From Cerioporus squamosus (lineage: Eukaryota; Basidiomycota; Agaricomycetes; Polyporales; Polyporaceae): DNA of 64,000 nt. Positions 34,951 to 46,311 of the stretch are shown here, piece after piece. Below the pieces are notes generated by a model. It was not told where the DNA came from. It worked only from the letters and a program-made list of their open reading frames with translations, and searched no databases. Position 1 is the stretch's first letter. The number at the start of each line of letters is the position of its first letter. A program made the position numbers and the translations under genes. The stretch covers positions 1 to 64,000 of the forward strand of contig JABYQS010000176.1 of the NCBI GenBank assembly GCA_022592435.1, in the 5' to 3' direction.

Positions 34951-36840
34951 TCAAATCTCGCTGTGCTCGACATGCAACGCGCTCTCCTTGTCGCTCGCAT
35001 TGTCGGGAATCGGAGCCTTGTTCTCCTGGATATCCTCTTCGATACGCTTCTGCTGCTCCGCGCGGACCTTGTCGCCCTCGAACACTGCGCCCGCACTCAG
35101 TTAGCACGATCGAGCCGAGTCTCACAAGATCAACGAAGGAACACGCACGGAACGCAAGCTCCTCGAGTGTCCGGTTCGAGGTCTCGGGGAAGATGAACCA
35201 CACCACGAAGACCTCGAACAGGAGGAAGATGCAGTAGCTAATGTAGTACTTCCATCCGGCGTTGTTGATCCCGATGGGGTTGACGAATTGGTTGAAGAAC
35301 CCGGCGGCGCGGCCCCACCACTGGAAGACGGCGATACCCTTCGCACGGGCGTGGAACGGGAACAGCTCGACAAGGTACGCTGTACACGGAGACACGTCGT
35401 TAGCAGTAAATCCACACCGTCAGCAGTAGGACTCAAAAACGCACTGTAGGTGAGCGCGTTGAATCCCAGGTTGTACGCCGGACTGTAGAGGAAGATGAAC
35501 GCAATAACCGCACGCGACGCGGCCTGGCTGCCCGTGATGGTGTACTGCGCGCTCGCAATCGTCCATCCGGTAAAGATGAGCGTCAGCGAGATCGTGCACG
35601 TCAGGTACATCGTGCGCCTCCTGAACCTCGGCGCCGTCAGCGCGAGCGTCGTCGCGTTCACGAAGCCCCAGCACGTCATCGCGAGGTTGATCAGGTTCTT
35701 CGTGCGGTCGTCGTGGATCCCGACGTTGTCCAGGATGCGCGCGAGGAAGTACGACGTAAGCCCGTTCCCGCTCCACTGCGTCGCGAGCCCGAGGAACGAG
35801 CAGATGATCAGCCGGCGGCGCATGCCCGGCGCGGCGACGAGCTGGCGCCAGGAGCTCTTGGACTGCTCCTTCTCGAGCTTCAACGTCTCCTCGATCTCGG
35901 CATATTCGAGTCTGACGAACTCGGAGTTTAGGTCGCCCTCCGCGTGGTACTTGGCGAGGATAGCGTAAGCCTCCTCTCCGCGGCCTTTCGAGACGAGCCA
36001 ACGCGGGGACTCGGGGAGGAACCAGATGAAGGTGATTTGGAGGAGGGAAGGGATGACTTGGAGGACAGAAGGGATGCGCCAGCCCCAGTTGGTGGGCATC
36101 TGGAAAGTGCCGAGGGTTACGCCCGCTGCGACGATCGCGCCGATGAACCAGGAAGCGTTGAACAGGGAGCCAATGCGGGCGCGCTCCTTCGGATACGCAA
36201 GCTCTCCGATCATCGAGGAGGCTGCGACGATGGCGAACGGAATACCGAACCCAAGCAAGAAGCGTGCGATAACGAACATCGCGACTGTATGATCCAAGGC
36301 CGTAGGTCAGCCTGGGACATGAATCGAGAGAATACTCGTACGCACAGTCCTGAGATGCTGTTTGCAATGCAGCACCGATGATCATGATCACGCTTCCAAA
36401 CGCGATGGCGAATTTGCGGCCCCACTTATCCGTAACGAAAGGGACGAATGGGAGAGAGCATATTGAACCCAGGGAGTACAGGGCAGAGAGGAGACCGAGA
36501 ATCGTGGATCGGGGATGGCCAAAGACTAGAAGTGTCAAGCTTTGAGCACACGCAGGCTAGTGGGCGAAACGACACCACTCACAAGCATCCCAGGTCGGCA
36601 CGGCCTGCAAGCCGTTCATCATCGACGAGTCAAACCTGTCGCATAAACACCTCTGTTAGATATGTGCGCACGCGAGGAGGATCATGAAACTCACCCGCTT
36701 GTCATCTCGATACCGATACATGTCGGGAACATGAGAAGGTACAACAGACGCAGATTGCGCTTCCTGTACCACGGCACCGTGTCCTCCTGCACAAACCGGC
36801 CCACAAGTGTGTCGTCTCCGCCACCAGCGCCGATTGCCAT
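34951..36840 (-). CDS. MFS sugar porter 3
   Basis: A third major facilitator sugar transporter, more distant from the tandem pair. From ATG 36838-36840 the exons read MAIGAGGGDDTLVGRFVQED, FDSSMMNGLQAVPTWDA, FGHPRSTILGLLSALYSLGS, DKWGRKFAIAFG, RFLLGFGIPFAIVAASSMIG, PTNWGWRIPSVLQ, WFLPESPRWLVSKGRGEEAY, LATQWSGNGLTSYF, then LVELFPFHARAKGIAVFQWW, PETSNRTLEELAF and an acidic tail ending VEHSEI at the stop 34951-34953. The PESPRW and R-x-K-G-I signatures place it with fungal lactose-permease/hexose-transporter sugar porters. All frames stay open across the five or so introns. Substrate unknown. Confidence 0.9.
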
Positions 36841-39098
36841 GTTGTCGTCGTTATCTCAACAGGGGAACGCGTGCGGAAGTCTGGGGCACAGAGAGGGACG
36901 CTCTTCCCCCGCAATCAGTCCGGGCATTATATGCTCTGAGCGAACCAGCACACGCTCACGATGCTAAACCTGTTTGCGAAACGGTGCATTCAGTCTCAAC
37001 GCTCAGCAGGACGCGGGATGGATCATGGCGTTGGCGTTCTCGTACTGATCCATGGAAACTCCGGGGTATCTGCTTGGCGGACAGATCCCCGCGCCGCGGG
37101 GGGAGAGTGGGGAATATGCGTGTGTCCAGTCTCCTGCCAGTGGCCACACCCGGGGCGCGGGCGTCAGCAATAAGCAGTCGCGGGAGCGCAAACCCAATCC
37201 TTTTGCTATCGCAGAAGCTCAGAAGCTCTGCCGACAGGCCCATAGGAAGATATATCGCTGCTCTCTGGGATCGTCGAGTGAGGTCATGAGGCCAGGATAT
37301 AGACGAGATGCGGAGAAAGGTCGGTGGTTATCCAGCGTCGTGGGGCCTGCCGGCGGTTTCTGGGCATCCGGCAGCTTGCTTTCGGGTGGGAGAGTCCCTA
37401 TTGAACTTCCAGCCAGCGCGCTCGGTACCCGAGGGGAAGAACTTTCACCTCGACGAGAATGCCGCAGCCTATCACTACCCCGCACTTCGAACGACGATGG
37501 GTCCTGCAAGGTCCTGCACCGCTGCCGTCATAAGTCGGAGACATCAGCGACGCTGGGCAGAGGCGAGCGCGTTTGCGAGTGCTTGGAGGGGGTTGCGCCA
37601 GGTAGTGTGGGACTTAGGAACTGAAGGCCCGAGTTGCGTGTTTCATGTGCCCGGAGCTTGCGCGAAGTCCCTAAGGAGATGAACTCACGAAGATCAGCAT
37701 GCGGGTGGCCGACATGAGTTCGGGAATGTGTACTCACCGGCAACGCAGAAGGTTATACATAGATAATCGCAGGGGTTATCGTGGTCGATCCAGAGCGAGT
37801 ATCTGTTGTAGGCATCCTGTCCCACCTGCACCGCCCACTCGGAAGGTTTTAGAGTGCGATACCTGGCCTTTGGTTAAGCATCGACACCTGAATGACATGT
37901 ACCAGTGCACAGGGACAGCAGTCGGCGTCTTGTCCACTGCGTCCAAGATGCTAAGAGACATGTACGTCATGTTCAGGACGAAAACTGCAGCCTCATCGGC
38001 CCGATATGAAGCCTAGCATCCCGCACACTTTCCGGGAGGACATGGCATGCCGACGGCGTGCGGTTTTCTGCAGCTCAAGATCTCCTGCGTTGAGAGTGCT
38101 TGTGAGAACATGCATGAAGATCGCACAACGCCAGGAATAAACGTGTACGACTGTATGGGAGAACCACGCACAATTCGCCGACGATGATTCATCTGGTGCA
38201 GCAAGATTACGCACAGCGAGGGGACCGTCCAAGGCACATACGTACGGAAGCTGTGTGAACGATAGGTATATCATTGTCAAAGTGCGTGCAGGCATGAAGG
38301 GATCATACCAGACTGTGCGTCGTGGTAGACCTGTATTCACCATGCTCACTGAAGTTGATCGCTACTTCGAGCCTGAACACGCGACAATCAACTCAGTGAG
38401 GGAGCGGTGACGGGGCAACATGCACAGACTATCCGCACCTAAGATGTCCTGTACCCTCAGCCTGGAAACCAGTAGACCGTTCGCTCACTCTCGGACGAGC
38501 AGATGGTTGCCGCGAGCCACCCCGGTAAGTGTAGGCTATAACATTGCGCATGGATGACATTTTGCACACTTTCGACAAGGGACGTAGATACAGTCTCAGT
38601 ACTTACACTGCGGAAGAGCGGAGGGAATCAGTCGTCTGCCAAATAATGGTTTAAAGCCGCTTACTACGCACCATCAATGACACAGATCCACGGCCTCTCG
38701 TGACTATGCATAGACTCCTCCGTGTCTCGTCCATCGCCACAGCTATATATTCGGAACAGTAGCTGTTCACGCGAGTAGGACTCAGCGTACTGAACAAAAT
38801 GATTCGCAGGAAGTGAACGCACCATCGGGCATCTCGGTAGAGCGATGTATATAACAGACTCTGGTGTAGGAAGCATACTCAGAAAGGGCAACATGAAGAA
38901 ACGAGGACAGGTGGAAGTTAGAGCTACTCTGTGCAAAGGTCAGCGAAGAGCCTCCTCTAAAAAGGGGCTGGACGACTCACATGAGAAGAAAACTGGGAAG
39001 GCAGCAAGAAAACGAAGGGACGGGCTAGATTCGAGCAAGCACACAGCAAAAAGCACGCTGGCAAAGGGGGACACATCAGCACACTGGAGACGCACGGC
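36841..39098. other. no supported gene
   Basis: About 2.2 kb upstream of transporter 3 and downstream of SAP18. ORFs are short and overlapping without motifs. The left part should hold the transporter promoter. Confidence 0.4.
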
Positions 39099-40087
39099 TC
39101 AATCATACCGGCCACGCCTCCTCGGCGGACTCCTGGACCTCGAGGCGCCCCTTCTGCCCCATCCTCCATCCCGTCGAGGCGGGGAATCCCTCCTCGGCGG
39201 TGGCACACGCCTGTCGTCCCTGTCCCTGTCTCTGTCCCTGTCCCGGCCAAAGTCGCCTCGTCCACCACCACGTCCGCCACGCGGCCCAGGACCCTCGGGA
39301 CCAGAGTTCCCGCGCCAATGCCCGCCTCCGCCACGTCCCAGCCCAGGGCCCGCTCCCGGTCCAGGATTCGCTGCAACGCCCCCGCCCCAGCCAGCATCCC
39401 CCCGCACACCCCCGGGAGCCTTCCACCCATTCGCCGGCGGGCCCGCACTGCCCTTGATCGACAGCTCACCGCCGGGCCCCGTCGGCACCGTCACGCCCTT
39501 CGGGAGCTGCACCATGACGCACAGATAGTCCCCGGGGACGAAGCGCAGCTCGTCGAGCGTCCTGTCCTGCTCCGCATTCGTGGTCGACTCCGCCTCGGCG
39601 TCCTCGAGGAGGCGTGGGGCGGGGTGGTCGAGCGTGCCCGGCTCGCCGAGGATGTCGCGCGAGTAGACGGTCCCGAGGTCTTTTTGGGAGAAGCGGCCGC
39701 GGGAGGCGGAGTCTGCGAAGACGGCGCGGAAGGAGTAGCGCGCGAGGGGATGGCGGTACTCGGTCGAGTTGGGCGCGGAGGAGCGGAGGGTGGTGAGCAC
39801 TTCGCGCAGGGTGGCGTCCCGCCTGACGCGTCATGCGTGTGAGCTCGTGCATCTGTGCCATGCAGTAGTGTTACGCACCAGGTGTATATCTGCTGCTCGT
39901 CTGCAAGCGGGAGAGGCCCGTCCTCGAACTGGTTCAGTCGGTGGTAGGTTCCAATCTTGACGAACGTTCGGATGAGGAACGGGGCAGTCTGCACGTAGCT
40001 GTGAGATTCTGTACGCGAACGAAGACCGGCGTGACGCACCTTCTCCCTGTCCACGATGGGTTTTCCTGCGGGCGTAGAGTCCTCCAT
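39099..40087 (-). CDS. SAP18: SAP18, Sin3/histone-deacetylase complex and splicing-associated subunit
   Basis: A nuclear adaptor of the Sin3-HDAC corepressor and of exon-junction-associated ASAP-type complexes. Three exons (40087-40040, 39988-39879, 39822-39099) sum to 882 nt, 293 residues. The SAP18 fold is clear: DREKTAPFLIRTFVKIGTYH, LADEQQIYTWRDATLREVLT, YSFRAVFADSASRGRFSQKD, LGTVYSRDILG, LDELRFVPGDYLCVMVQLPK. The tail beyond residue 190 is an unusually long Gly/Arg/Pro region with RGG-like boxes and an RDRDRDRDRD stretch, ending in an SR-rich tail (GASRSRSPPRRRGRYD), which suggests RNA binding. The ATG at 40087 is preferred over the GTG two codons upstream. It is divergent from the AlkB-like gene, with 329 bp between starts. 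Confidence 0.93.
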
Positions 40088-40416
40088 GACCACTTCGCAG
40101 AGAACAGATGCTGATGCCGAGTACTGAGTGGACGAGTCGCAACTCCAAGTGCCAACTTGAACAAGCTCGTCTCGCGCTGCCGCTCATGTGCATTACGTAA
40201 GCACCCCAGCACAGTATGTCGGCGCTTCTCGCGCTGAGCTGGTTGTTTCCCCCGCCGTCCCCGGACAGACTCGGTGGCAGACACGCCGGCTGACAGCACG
40301 CATCCTCAGTCCAGACCAGAACGAACGTTTTATATGATGCTTGTCTCTTGATCGTCTCAACTTCAACGTGCGTGCATCTTCCTCTCTACCAGTAACCAGA
40401 CCGTCTCCTGCCCACC
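40088..40416. promoter_or_regulatory. shared divergent promoter, SAP18 / AlkB-like gene
   Basis: The 329 bp between two divergent start codons. A TATA-like tttatatgatgc lies near 40329, about 90 bases before the AlkB-like ATG. Pyrimidine-rich leaders are on both sides. Co-regulation is possible but not shown. Confidence 0.4.
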
Positions 40417-41520
40417 ATGACCCTGCACGACGCCCACGCTCGCTCTGCCATCCCGACGCTCAAACGGAAGCGGGTGGCCACGGACAGCGGTGACAGCGCT
40501 GCGAAGAAGTCTCCCAAGGTCGCCGGGAAGATGGCCGTGCGTGCCGCTACGCACTGCGCCGGGGAGAAGCAGACAGCTGCGAAGCAGGCCCTGCGGATCG
40601 TCACAGACGTCGAGGTCAACTCGCCCACCCTCGACGAGCTCCTCTCCGCGACGGACTCGGAGACGGACTCGCTCTTCGACGAACCCTCGCCGCGGCTCTC
40701 CACCCCCGACATCGAGGACATCCGCAACATCCTCGCCCCCATGCACGCGGACGATGCGCTCGCCCTCAACGACCCCACCCGCGTCCTCGCGCGGCGCACC
40801 GCGCCCGCCATCCCCGGGCTCTTCTTCGACCCCGCGCTCCTGCTCCCAGAACGCCTCGGGGACGAGCTCATGTGGACGTGCATCCGCACCTTCTTCCGCG
40901 ACGGCGCCGCGAACCAGGTCATGCTCTTCGAGCGGTCCTCTCCCCTCTCCTCCGAGGACCCCTCCCCGTCCGCGACACCCGGCTTGCCTCCCTTCCTCAC
41001 CGACCTGCTGATCATGCTCGACGACCTCCTCCGCCCGGCCGTCTCTCCCGAGGTCCACGACCTGCTGTTCTCGCCGTCGCCCGCGTCGCATACTGGTCCG
41101 CCGCGCGCGCGGCAGGCGATCATCAACCTCTACTGGCCGGGCGAGGGTATCTCTCCGCACGTCGACCTCGTCGACCGGTACGGCGACGGGATCATGGGCG
41201 TCAGCCTCGGCTCCGGATGCACGATGCAGTTCGTGCAGGGGGACACGGCGGTCTCTCCACGCTCAGATGAGACTGGGTCTGAGTCTGGCGGCCCTGTCCC
41301 CGAACCGTGCGCGCTCTACTTGCCCAAGGGGAGCGTGCTGGTGATGACGGAGGAGGCCCGCTACAAGTGGACGCACGGGATCGAGAAGCAGGACGAAGAC
41401 CTCGTCGAGGAAAGCCCGGGAAGTGCACACAAGGTTCTCTTGACACGGGACGTCCGACTGAGCATCACCTTCCGCTGGTTGCTCCCAGGGGCCGACGTTG
41501 TCGGGTCCGTCGCCCCATGA
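40417..41520 (+). CDS. AlkB-like 2-oxoglutarate/Fe(II) dioxygenase
   Basis: A single-exon gene of 367 residues. The N-terminus is basic with NLS-like KRKR and KKSPK, which suggests nuclear location. The catalytic double-stranded beta helix carries INLYWPGEGISPHVDLVDRY, with the Fe ligands HVD (codons 41158-41166), GVSLGSGCTMQF, LPKGSVLVMTEEARYKWTHG, with the distal Fe ligand His (41374-41376), and RLSITFRWLLPG with the 2-oxoglutarate-binding Arg residues. This is the AlkB/ALKBH pattern. Members demethylate nucleic acids or proteins; the closest-looking group is the ALKBH4/7/8-like eukaryotic set, but which substrate applies cannot be told from the sequence. A Ser/Glu-rich insert (41263-41300) separates two beta strands. 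All catalytic residues are present. Confidence 0.9.
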   Translation: MTLHDAHARSAIPTLKRKRVATDSGDSAAKKSPKVAGKMAVRAATHCAGEKQTAAKQALRIVTDVEVNSPTLDELLSATDSETDSLFDEPSPRLSTPDIEDIRNILAPMHADDALALNDPTRVLARRTAPAIPGLFFDPALLLPERLGDELMWTCIRTFFRDGAANQVMLFERSSPLSSEDPSPSATPGLPPFLTDLLIMLDDLLRPAVSPEVHDLLFSPSPASHTGPPRARQAIINLYWPGEGISPHVDLVDRYGDGIMGVSLGSGCTMQFVQGDTAVSPRSDETGSESGGPVPEPCALYLPKGSVLVMTEEARYKWTHGIEKQDEDLVEESPGSAHKVLLTRDVRLSITFRWLLPGADVVGSVAP

Positions 41521-41816
41521 GCTATTCGTGACACCAGGGACTGCGTCCGGGCAGATTTGTCTTCATCTGGATCTATGTATGATCACCGCATCTGTAGTCT
41601 TGCATGTATAATCTGGGTTCGTAGGAAGGGGATATCTAGAATTGGATGGTGTCCATACCCATTGCCCGTGTTTGCGCGAAAGCAGATGAAAGCGATGCGG
41701 ATTGTGCGATGTTCTAACACGATACAACGTACTGCAACAGATACAAAACTTGCGACTTCTCTGGTACCCATCCCCTCGAGCCGCGCATCTCCGCTCCGCC
41801 CGGAGGGAGCACACAT

Positions 41817-42353
41817 CTAGCACGAGCCTCCACGGAGGGCGAGGACCAGATGCAGCACTGCGCCGGCGGCGATGTTGAAGTCCTTGACGACCTTGTCGTC
41901 GGCCCTGCCATGCGCGCATATACAGTCAGTCGAGATCGGAAGAGAGAGGGCGGGACAAGACGCACATCTGCCTCCCGGCATAGATCAATCGCTGCTGCGG
42001 TGGGGGGACACCAGACTGCTCCTCGACCTTCTCCTTGATACGGGAGACCTATAAAGCGTGTAATTCCCAAACAGCGAGGACACTCAAGGTCAGAATACAT
42101 GCAGGGAGAGGACGAAGGGGCAAGTGGCACGCACCTGGTCCTCGGGGTCGATATCGAGCTCGATCTGCGTCCCAGAAAATGCCACAAAGCGGCATCCTAG
42201 TGAGCTCTCTGCGCCCTGTCCGGCGGAACAAAGGATCCGCGTACCTCCTTGCCCGTAAGCGTCTGGGAAGAAGCCGGTAAGTTGTCAGTGGCACGCTCGC
42301 ACCCCACAACGTACCTCAACCCAGCGTATACGCACCTTCACCTTGATCATCAT
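41817..42353 (-). CDS. RUB1: NEDD8/Rub1 ubiquitin-like modifier precursor
   Basis: A 78-residue ubiquitin-like protein that, after processing, is conjugated to cullins to activate SCF-type ubiquitin ligases. It is spread over five exons, two of only 18 nt, so no single ORF shows it. Reading from ATG 42351-42353: [42 protein letters not shown] with LIYAGRQM, and [20 protein letters not shown] with LALRGGSC, stop TAG at 41817-41819. The pattern [13 protein letters not shown] and the C-terminal LALRGG are diagnostic of NEDD8. The mature end is GG, and the two-residue SC tail would be cut by a Yuh1/UCHL3-type hydrolase. Introns follow VK, KE, DQ and QM, all with GT-AG borders. Confidence 0.93.
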
Positions 42354-42723
42354 CTTGACAACTTGTAGATGGGGGAGGCTACAGATAGAATGGGGAGCCT
42401 GAGAAACTCTTGGAAGTGGCGAGGGGAGAGGAGCTCGACGACGAGAGGATATCAGCAAGCCGGGACCGTTGTGGCGTTAGTCAAGGACGCGCCTAGGCGC
42501 TCGGAGAGAGGAACGCGTCCGCCCGATATGGCAATGCTCTTTATCGACCTCCGAGTCCGAGCGTCCAACTCGCGTCGACCGGGGGCGCAGCCCACCCGAG
42601 TGCGCCGGTATCACGGATGAGTAGCTCATGCACCTTGGCTTTCCGTGACAAGGGCACGGGTAGACGCTATAGACATCGAAATCGGAGAGAGCGCCGGCCA
42701 GCGCTGCAATATTCTCACTCTCC
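42354..42723. promoter_or_regulatory. divergent intergenic region, RUB1 / NTPase-nuclease gene
   Basis: The 370 bp between divergent start codons; presumably holds both promoters. No further element recognised. Confidence 0.35.
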
Positions 42724-44369
42724 ATGGCTCATCCACCGCCCTCAGCCGCTGCACGCGCACAGGAGCTATGGGAGAAGGCTTGGGGCAAACCATGGCCTTA
42801 TCAGTCCTCAGGAAAGATCACCATGGCCAAAATCTCCCCCGACAAGGACGTACCGATGTCAATCGAGACTGACGAGGACGACGATGGCGTCAGCACAAAG
42901 GCGTGCGGTGGACTCACTCCTACAGTCAAGGACGTCCTCGTAACCCGGCCTGAGTACGTCTGGCTCCGGGATACGATTGAGACGGGCTATCTGCGGACGA
43001 CCAAGGCCATCGTGATTACAGGTCATCCGGGCATTGGTGCGTAATTTTGGTTTGACGAGTTGCTGATTGTGCTGATGTGTGCGCATTACGCAGGCAAGAC
43101 CGTCTTCCTCCTGCAGCTGCTGCTGCACCGTCTCGAGCAGAGACTTCCTACAGCAATTCACCTTAAGGGCCGTCATTTGGTTGTCTTCAACCAGGAGGGA
43201 GCCACGATATGGGGTGTGGAGGACACGATTGAGATGACGAGGGACTACTGGGCTCTCTCGGATTCCAACAACAACATCGTGGAGCCATGTGAGGCCTTCC
43301 AGAGCTCAGACGCACGTATCATCCAAGCCTCATCTCCGAAGCCTAGCAGATGGAAGGATTGGACGAAATACCACAACGCAAGGATCCTCGTCGCAGACTT
43401 ACCGCGCCCGCTTGAGATAGGGGCTATTGTGTACGTGGTTGGATTCTGTACTCCTCCCGCCAGTATGTGCTTATTCACCATGCATACAGGAAGGAGCTCG
43501 GTCTGGATGTGGCCGAGACGGATGATTACATCGGCAAGTGGGATCCGTGCACTCGAACGATCCTAAACCTCCTGAGCGAACGCTCCGAGTTACGCGTCTT
43601 CCTTGAGAGAGACTTGACCGAGGCAGCCAAGACGTCGGCGAGGGCCATCTGCGCTGACCCCGCCGAATACGCAAATCCTGTGGCAGGGGTGACACCAAGC
43701 GTAGGTCTCTTCGTGCTTCCTTATCGGCCGGATAATCCCCTAGTCGCGAGTTCCGTCAACTCGGTTTACTACATCCCTACCATCCACCTCTACGAGATCT
43801 TCAACACCATACGCCGGTCACTCTCAAACGACAAAGCTTTGCAGCCTTTCGACACGCTCTCTTCACACGCTTTGACCAGAGCAGCTCCAGCCTGGCATTT
43901 CGAGAAACGCATGCACGGCTACTTGTCCAGCAACTCCCAGGCCCTCACCATCTTCCGCGAGTTCCCTCAGCACGACTCGGCCATGATGCAGCCATCGTAA
44001 CGGCTGCTTGCCGGCACGGTTAGAGCGCTGACACGATGCGGAGAGCATTCGTCCTTCTACTGGTTTCCGTCGATAACAAACCTTCCGGGATGCATCGACG
44101 GCGTCCTCGCGGATAGCGCGCATGTCTATGCTATCCAAGCCACGATAGCGGATGAACACAGCAGCCCTGTGGATGGGCTTCGGAAGATCTGGGCGAAGTT
44201 CGACCACGAGGTTCGGGACGAGCGCGAATGGCACGTCGTCTTCGTCGCAGATTCTGAGCAGTTGGCGCGTGGGCTCGCAGCCATTTACGCGAAAGCGTTG
44301 AAGACCTTCACTCTCGGACGTGACAAGAAGAAGGTGAACGTTTGGGGTTGTGTTCTTCCGTCGTCGTAA
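42724..44369 (+). pseudogene. Crinkler/RHS-like P-loop NTPase with C-terminal nuclease-like domain, disrupted
   Basis: Exon 1 (42724-43036) and exon 2 (from 43094) encode a STAND-like P-loop domain: VLVTRPEYVWLRDTIETGYL, Walker A TGHPGIGKTVFL split by the intron, HLVVFNQEGATIWGVEDTIE and RILVADLPRPLEIGAIVY. The frame then changes by one base near 43446-43452 into HHAYRKELGLDVAETDDYIG. At 43998-44000 an in-frame TAA interrupts the protein; the same frame continues with HSSFYWFPSITNLPGCIDGV, VYAIQATIADEHSSP and WHVVFVADSEQLARGLAAIY to the stop at 44367-44369. The D...Q-x-T pattern fits the restriction-endonuclease-fold domain that follows such NTPases in the Crinkler/RHS effector class, known in fungi as an expanded family linked to transposon-derived conflict proteins. 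With a frameshift and a stop, this copy is probably dead. Family placement is by architecture and pattern. Confidence 0.65.
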
Positions 44370-44942
44370 GCTCCGTCCGTCACATGTCGATCTTGCGACA
44401 CTGACGCACAGAACTGACCTGACTCTCGCAAGTGAGCATTGGGGGGCAGCGTCCGCTGGGTTGTCTGAAACTGCTAACACTGTAATCGAGTACGACATTG
44501 TATCAGTCCGTCTAGTATGTCGCTGTCTGAATGTTTTCGCTCTGTTGCCCAGGCAGCGTGTGCCGGCGGAGCGCAAGGTCTGAATCGCGTGCAGCGCGAC
44601 GGGCTTCGATCCGAGAAGAAGTCGCGTGTTCTCCTTGAGGTTTCAAGGGTATCGACACAAACCAGCCAAGCTACAGCCGCCTTGCTCAAGCGATGCAGTG
44701 ACAGACACCCAGGTGGAACTTGGATCCACGCGGTCAAAGGAGCGGAAGAGCGTATTATACTACAGATGCACATGATGCCGACGAGAAAACAATACCCAGA
44801 GAAACACGCTGACTTGCGACACTGCTCCCAAGCGCCTTCACCCGGTCATCGTACCGCGACCAGCCGCGCACCTTCCTCCCATGACTGATACAGTAACAAC
44901 CCTGCGTGCTCGCTCTATGCGTGCCCGGATGATGGGGCGGGA
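44370..44942. other. intergenic, no supported gene
   Basis: About 570 bases between convergent genes. No motif found. Confidence 0.35.
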
Positions 44943-46311
44943 TCACAAGCATTGAGAGTAGTAGTCTGCGCACGCACGGGTACTCAGCACGAGGTCGTCT
45001 AGAGAGAGGAGAGCAATGAAGGAGACGGAGACGTACCGTTGACAACCTTGCAAGTGAATGGCGCAACGCAACCGGTGGGGCCGACGTAGTCCTGGCCACC
45101 GCACTGGCCGAACTGCGCTACGGTGCCTGCCGACGAGGTCTGGCTCGGGGGCGCAGATCCAGACGTGGTGGGGGCAGGGCCGACAGTAGACTGTGAGCGC
45201 AATGAGTCTATCAGTCACAAGCCCTCGGAACGGTGGATAGACATCAGAAGACGTACGGAGGGCGGGGGAGCGGGTGCACCAGAGCCGCTGCCGTAGAGCG
45301 GGGGACCGGGAATGATGTAAGTGGTCTCGGTCAGGGCGTCGTTAGTGTACAGGTTGACGGTCACTGTATCGCACAAAGGCAAGGGGAGGAAAGCAGGATC
45401 AGTGAGCACCGCATATAACCTCAGCAGAACGACCGCAAGACGGAATGACGTACAGCCGGGGTCGCTCGCAGAGTACGCGCCCGGGAAGGAGACGAGCTCG
45501 TCCGCGGTGGGCTGACGGGAGCCGCCGCCGGTGATCGTGATCTGCGCACACTCGGGGTAGAGCTGGGCAGGGAGCGAGTGCAGCGCGATCGTCTCGAAGC
45601 GGATGAGGTAGTTGCCCGAGGGGACGGACGCCGGAATCGTCGTCGTCCAGGTCGAGTTCTGGTCGATCATCTTGCCCGAGCCCCAGTAGCCGTCGCCGAT
45701 CGTGCCGGAGAGCAAGCCGGCCTCGTCGATCTTGAACCACTTGAGCGTGTTCGCGTTCACGCCGGTGCACGAGCTGCCTGGGCATTGTGCGAGGTAGGTG
45801 AGCTGTGTGCTTCGTCAGTTACCGCTTCATCAGTGGTCTGCAATAAGGCGTACCATAGGGCCGTACGGGTGCGGCCAGACCTGGTTCCAGTACGCGGTGA
45901 TGGGAGAGCCAGCCTTGGCCGTCGCGGTGAGCTGGAGAGCACCAGAAGTGCCATCATCGTTGCAGGCCACAGTCGGGTCGGTCGGGTTCGTAATGGGGTT
46001 GCTGATACGCGAAAAGAGTACAACGCATAAGCATCGCTCAATCCTCGGAATACGACCAAGTGGCAGAGAGAACGCACTAGCTCGACCAGGGGCGCTGGAT
46101 GGTCGTCTGTCCGGCCGGGGAGTTGTAGGGCTGTATGCGTGGCCAATATCAATGCTCCGTCATATACAGACAAAGGGAGAATAGGGAGGATACGCACAGC
46201 CCATCCTTGGAAAGTCTGCCCTCCAATGAGGTAAGAGAGGACACCACCGTGGGCAAGGACCTGCGGAAGCGCAGCCGAGGCGAGAGTGACGAGAGCGGCG
46301 AATGCGAACAT
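44943..46311 (-). CDS. AA9 lytic polysaccharide monooxygenase with C-terminal CBM1
   Basis: A secreted copper enzyme that oxidatively cleaves cellulose. The signal peptide MFAFAALVTLASAALPQVLA ends just before His (HGGVLSYLIGG), the N-terminal copper-brace ligand. Further exons give YNSPAGQTTIQRPWSS, PTDPTVACNDDGTSGALQLT, ITAYWNQVWPHPYGPM, NTLKWFKIDEAGLLSG, then NYLIRFETIALHSLP (second copper His in ALHS) and QLYPECAQITITGGG (axial Tyr and the conserved Gln). A Pro/Ser/Gly linker leads to a fungal CBM1: QFGQCGGQDYVGPTGCVAPF, then CKVVNDYYSQCL, stop at 44943-44945, with aromatic residues for cellulose binding. About six introns. The reading is complete and all ligands are present, so an active cellulose-targeted enzyme is expected. 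Confidence 0.95.

Noticed and set aside
35420..36538. 372-codon reverse-strand ORF overlapping transporter 3
   Set aside because: Alternative frame of the transporter exon; no membrane helices or motifs, while the overlapping frame has all sugar-porter signatures.
40363..41160. Long reverse-strand ORFs opposite the AlkB-like gene
   Set aside because: Antisense of a single-exon GC-rich gene with clear catalytic motifs on the forward strand.
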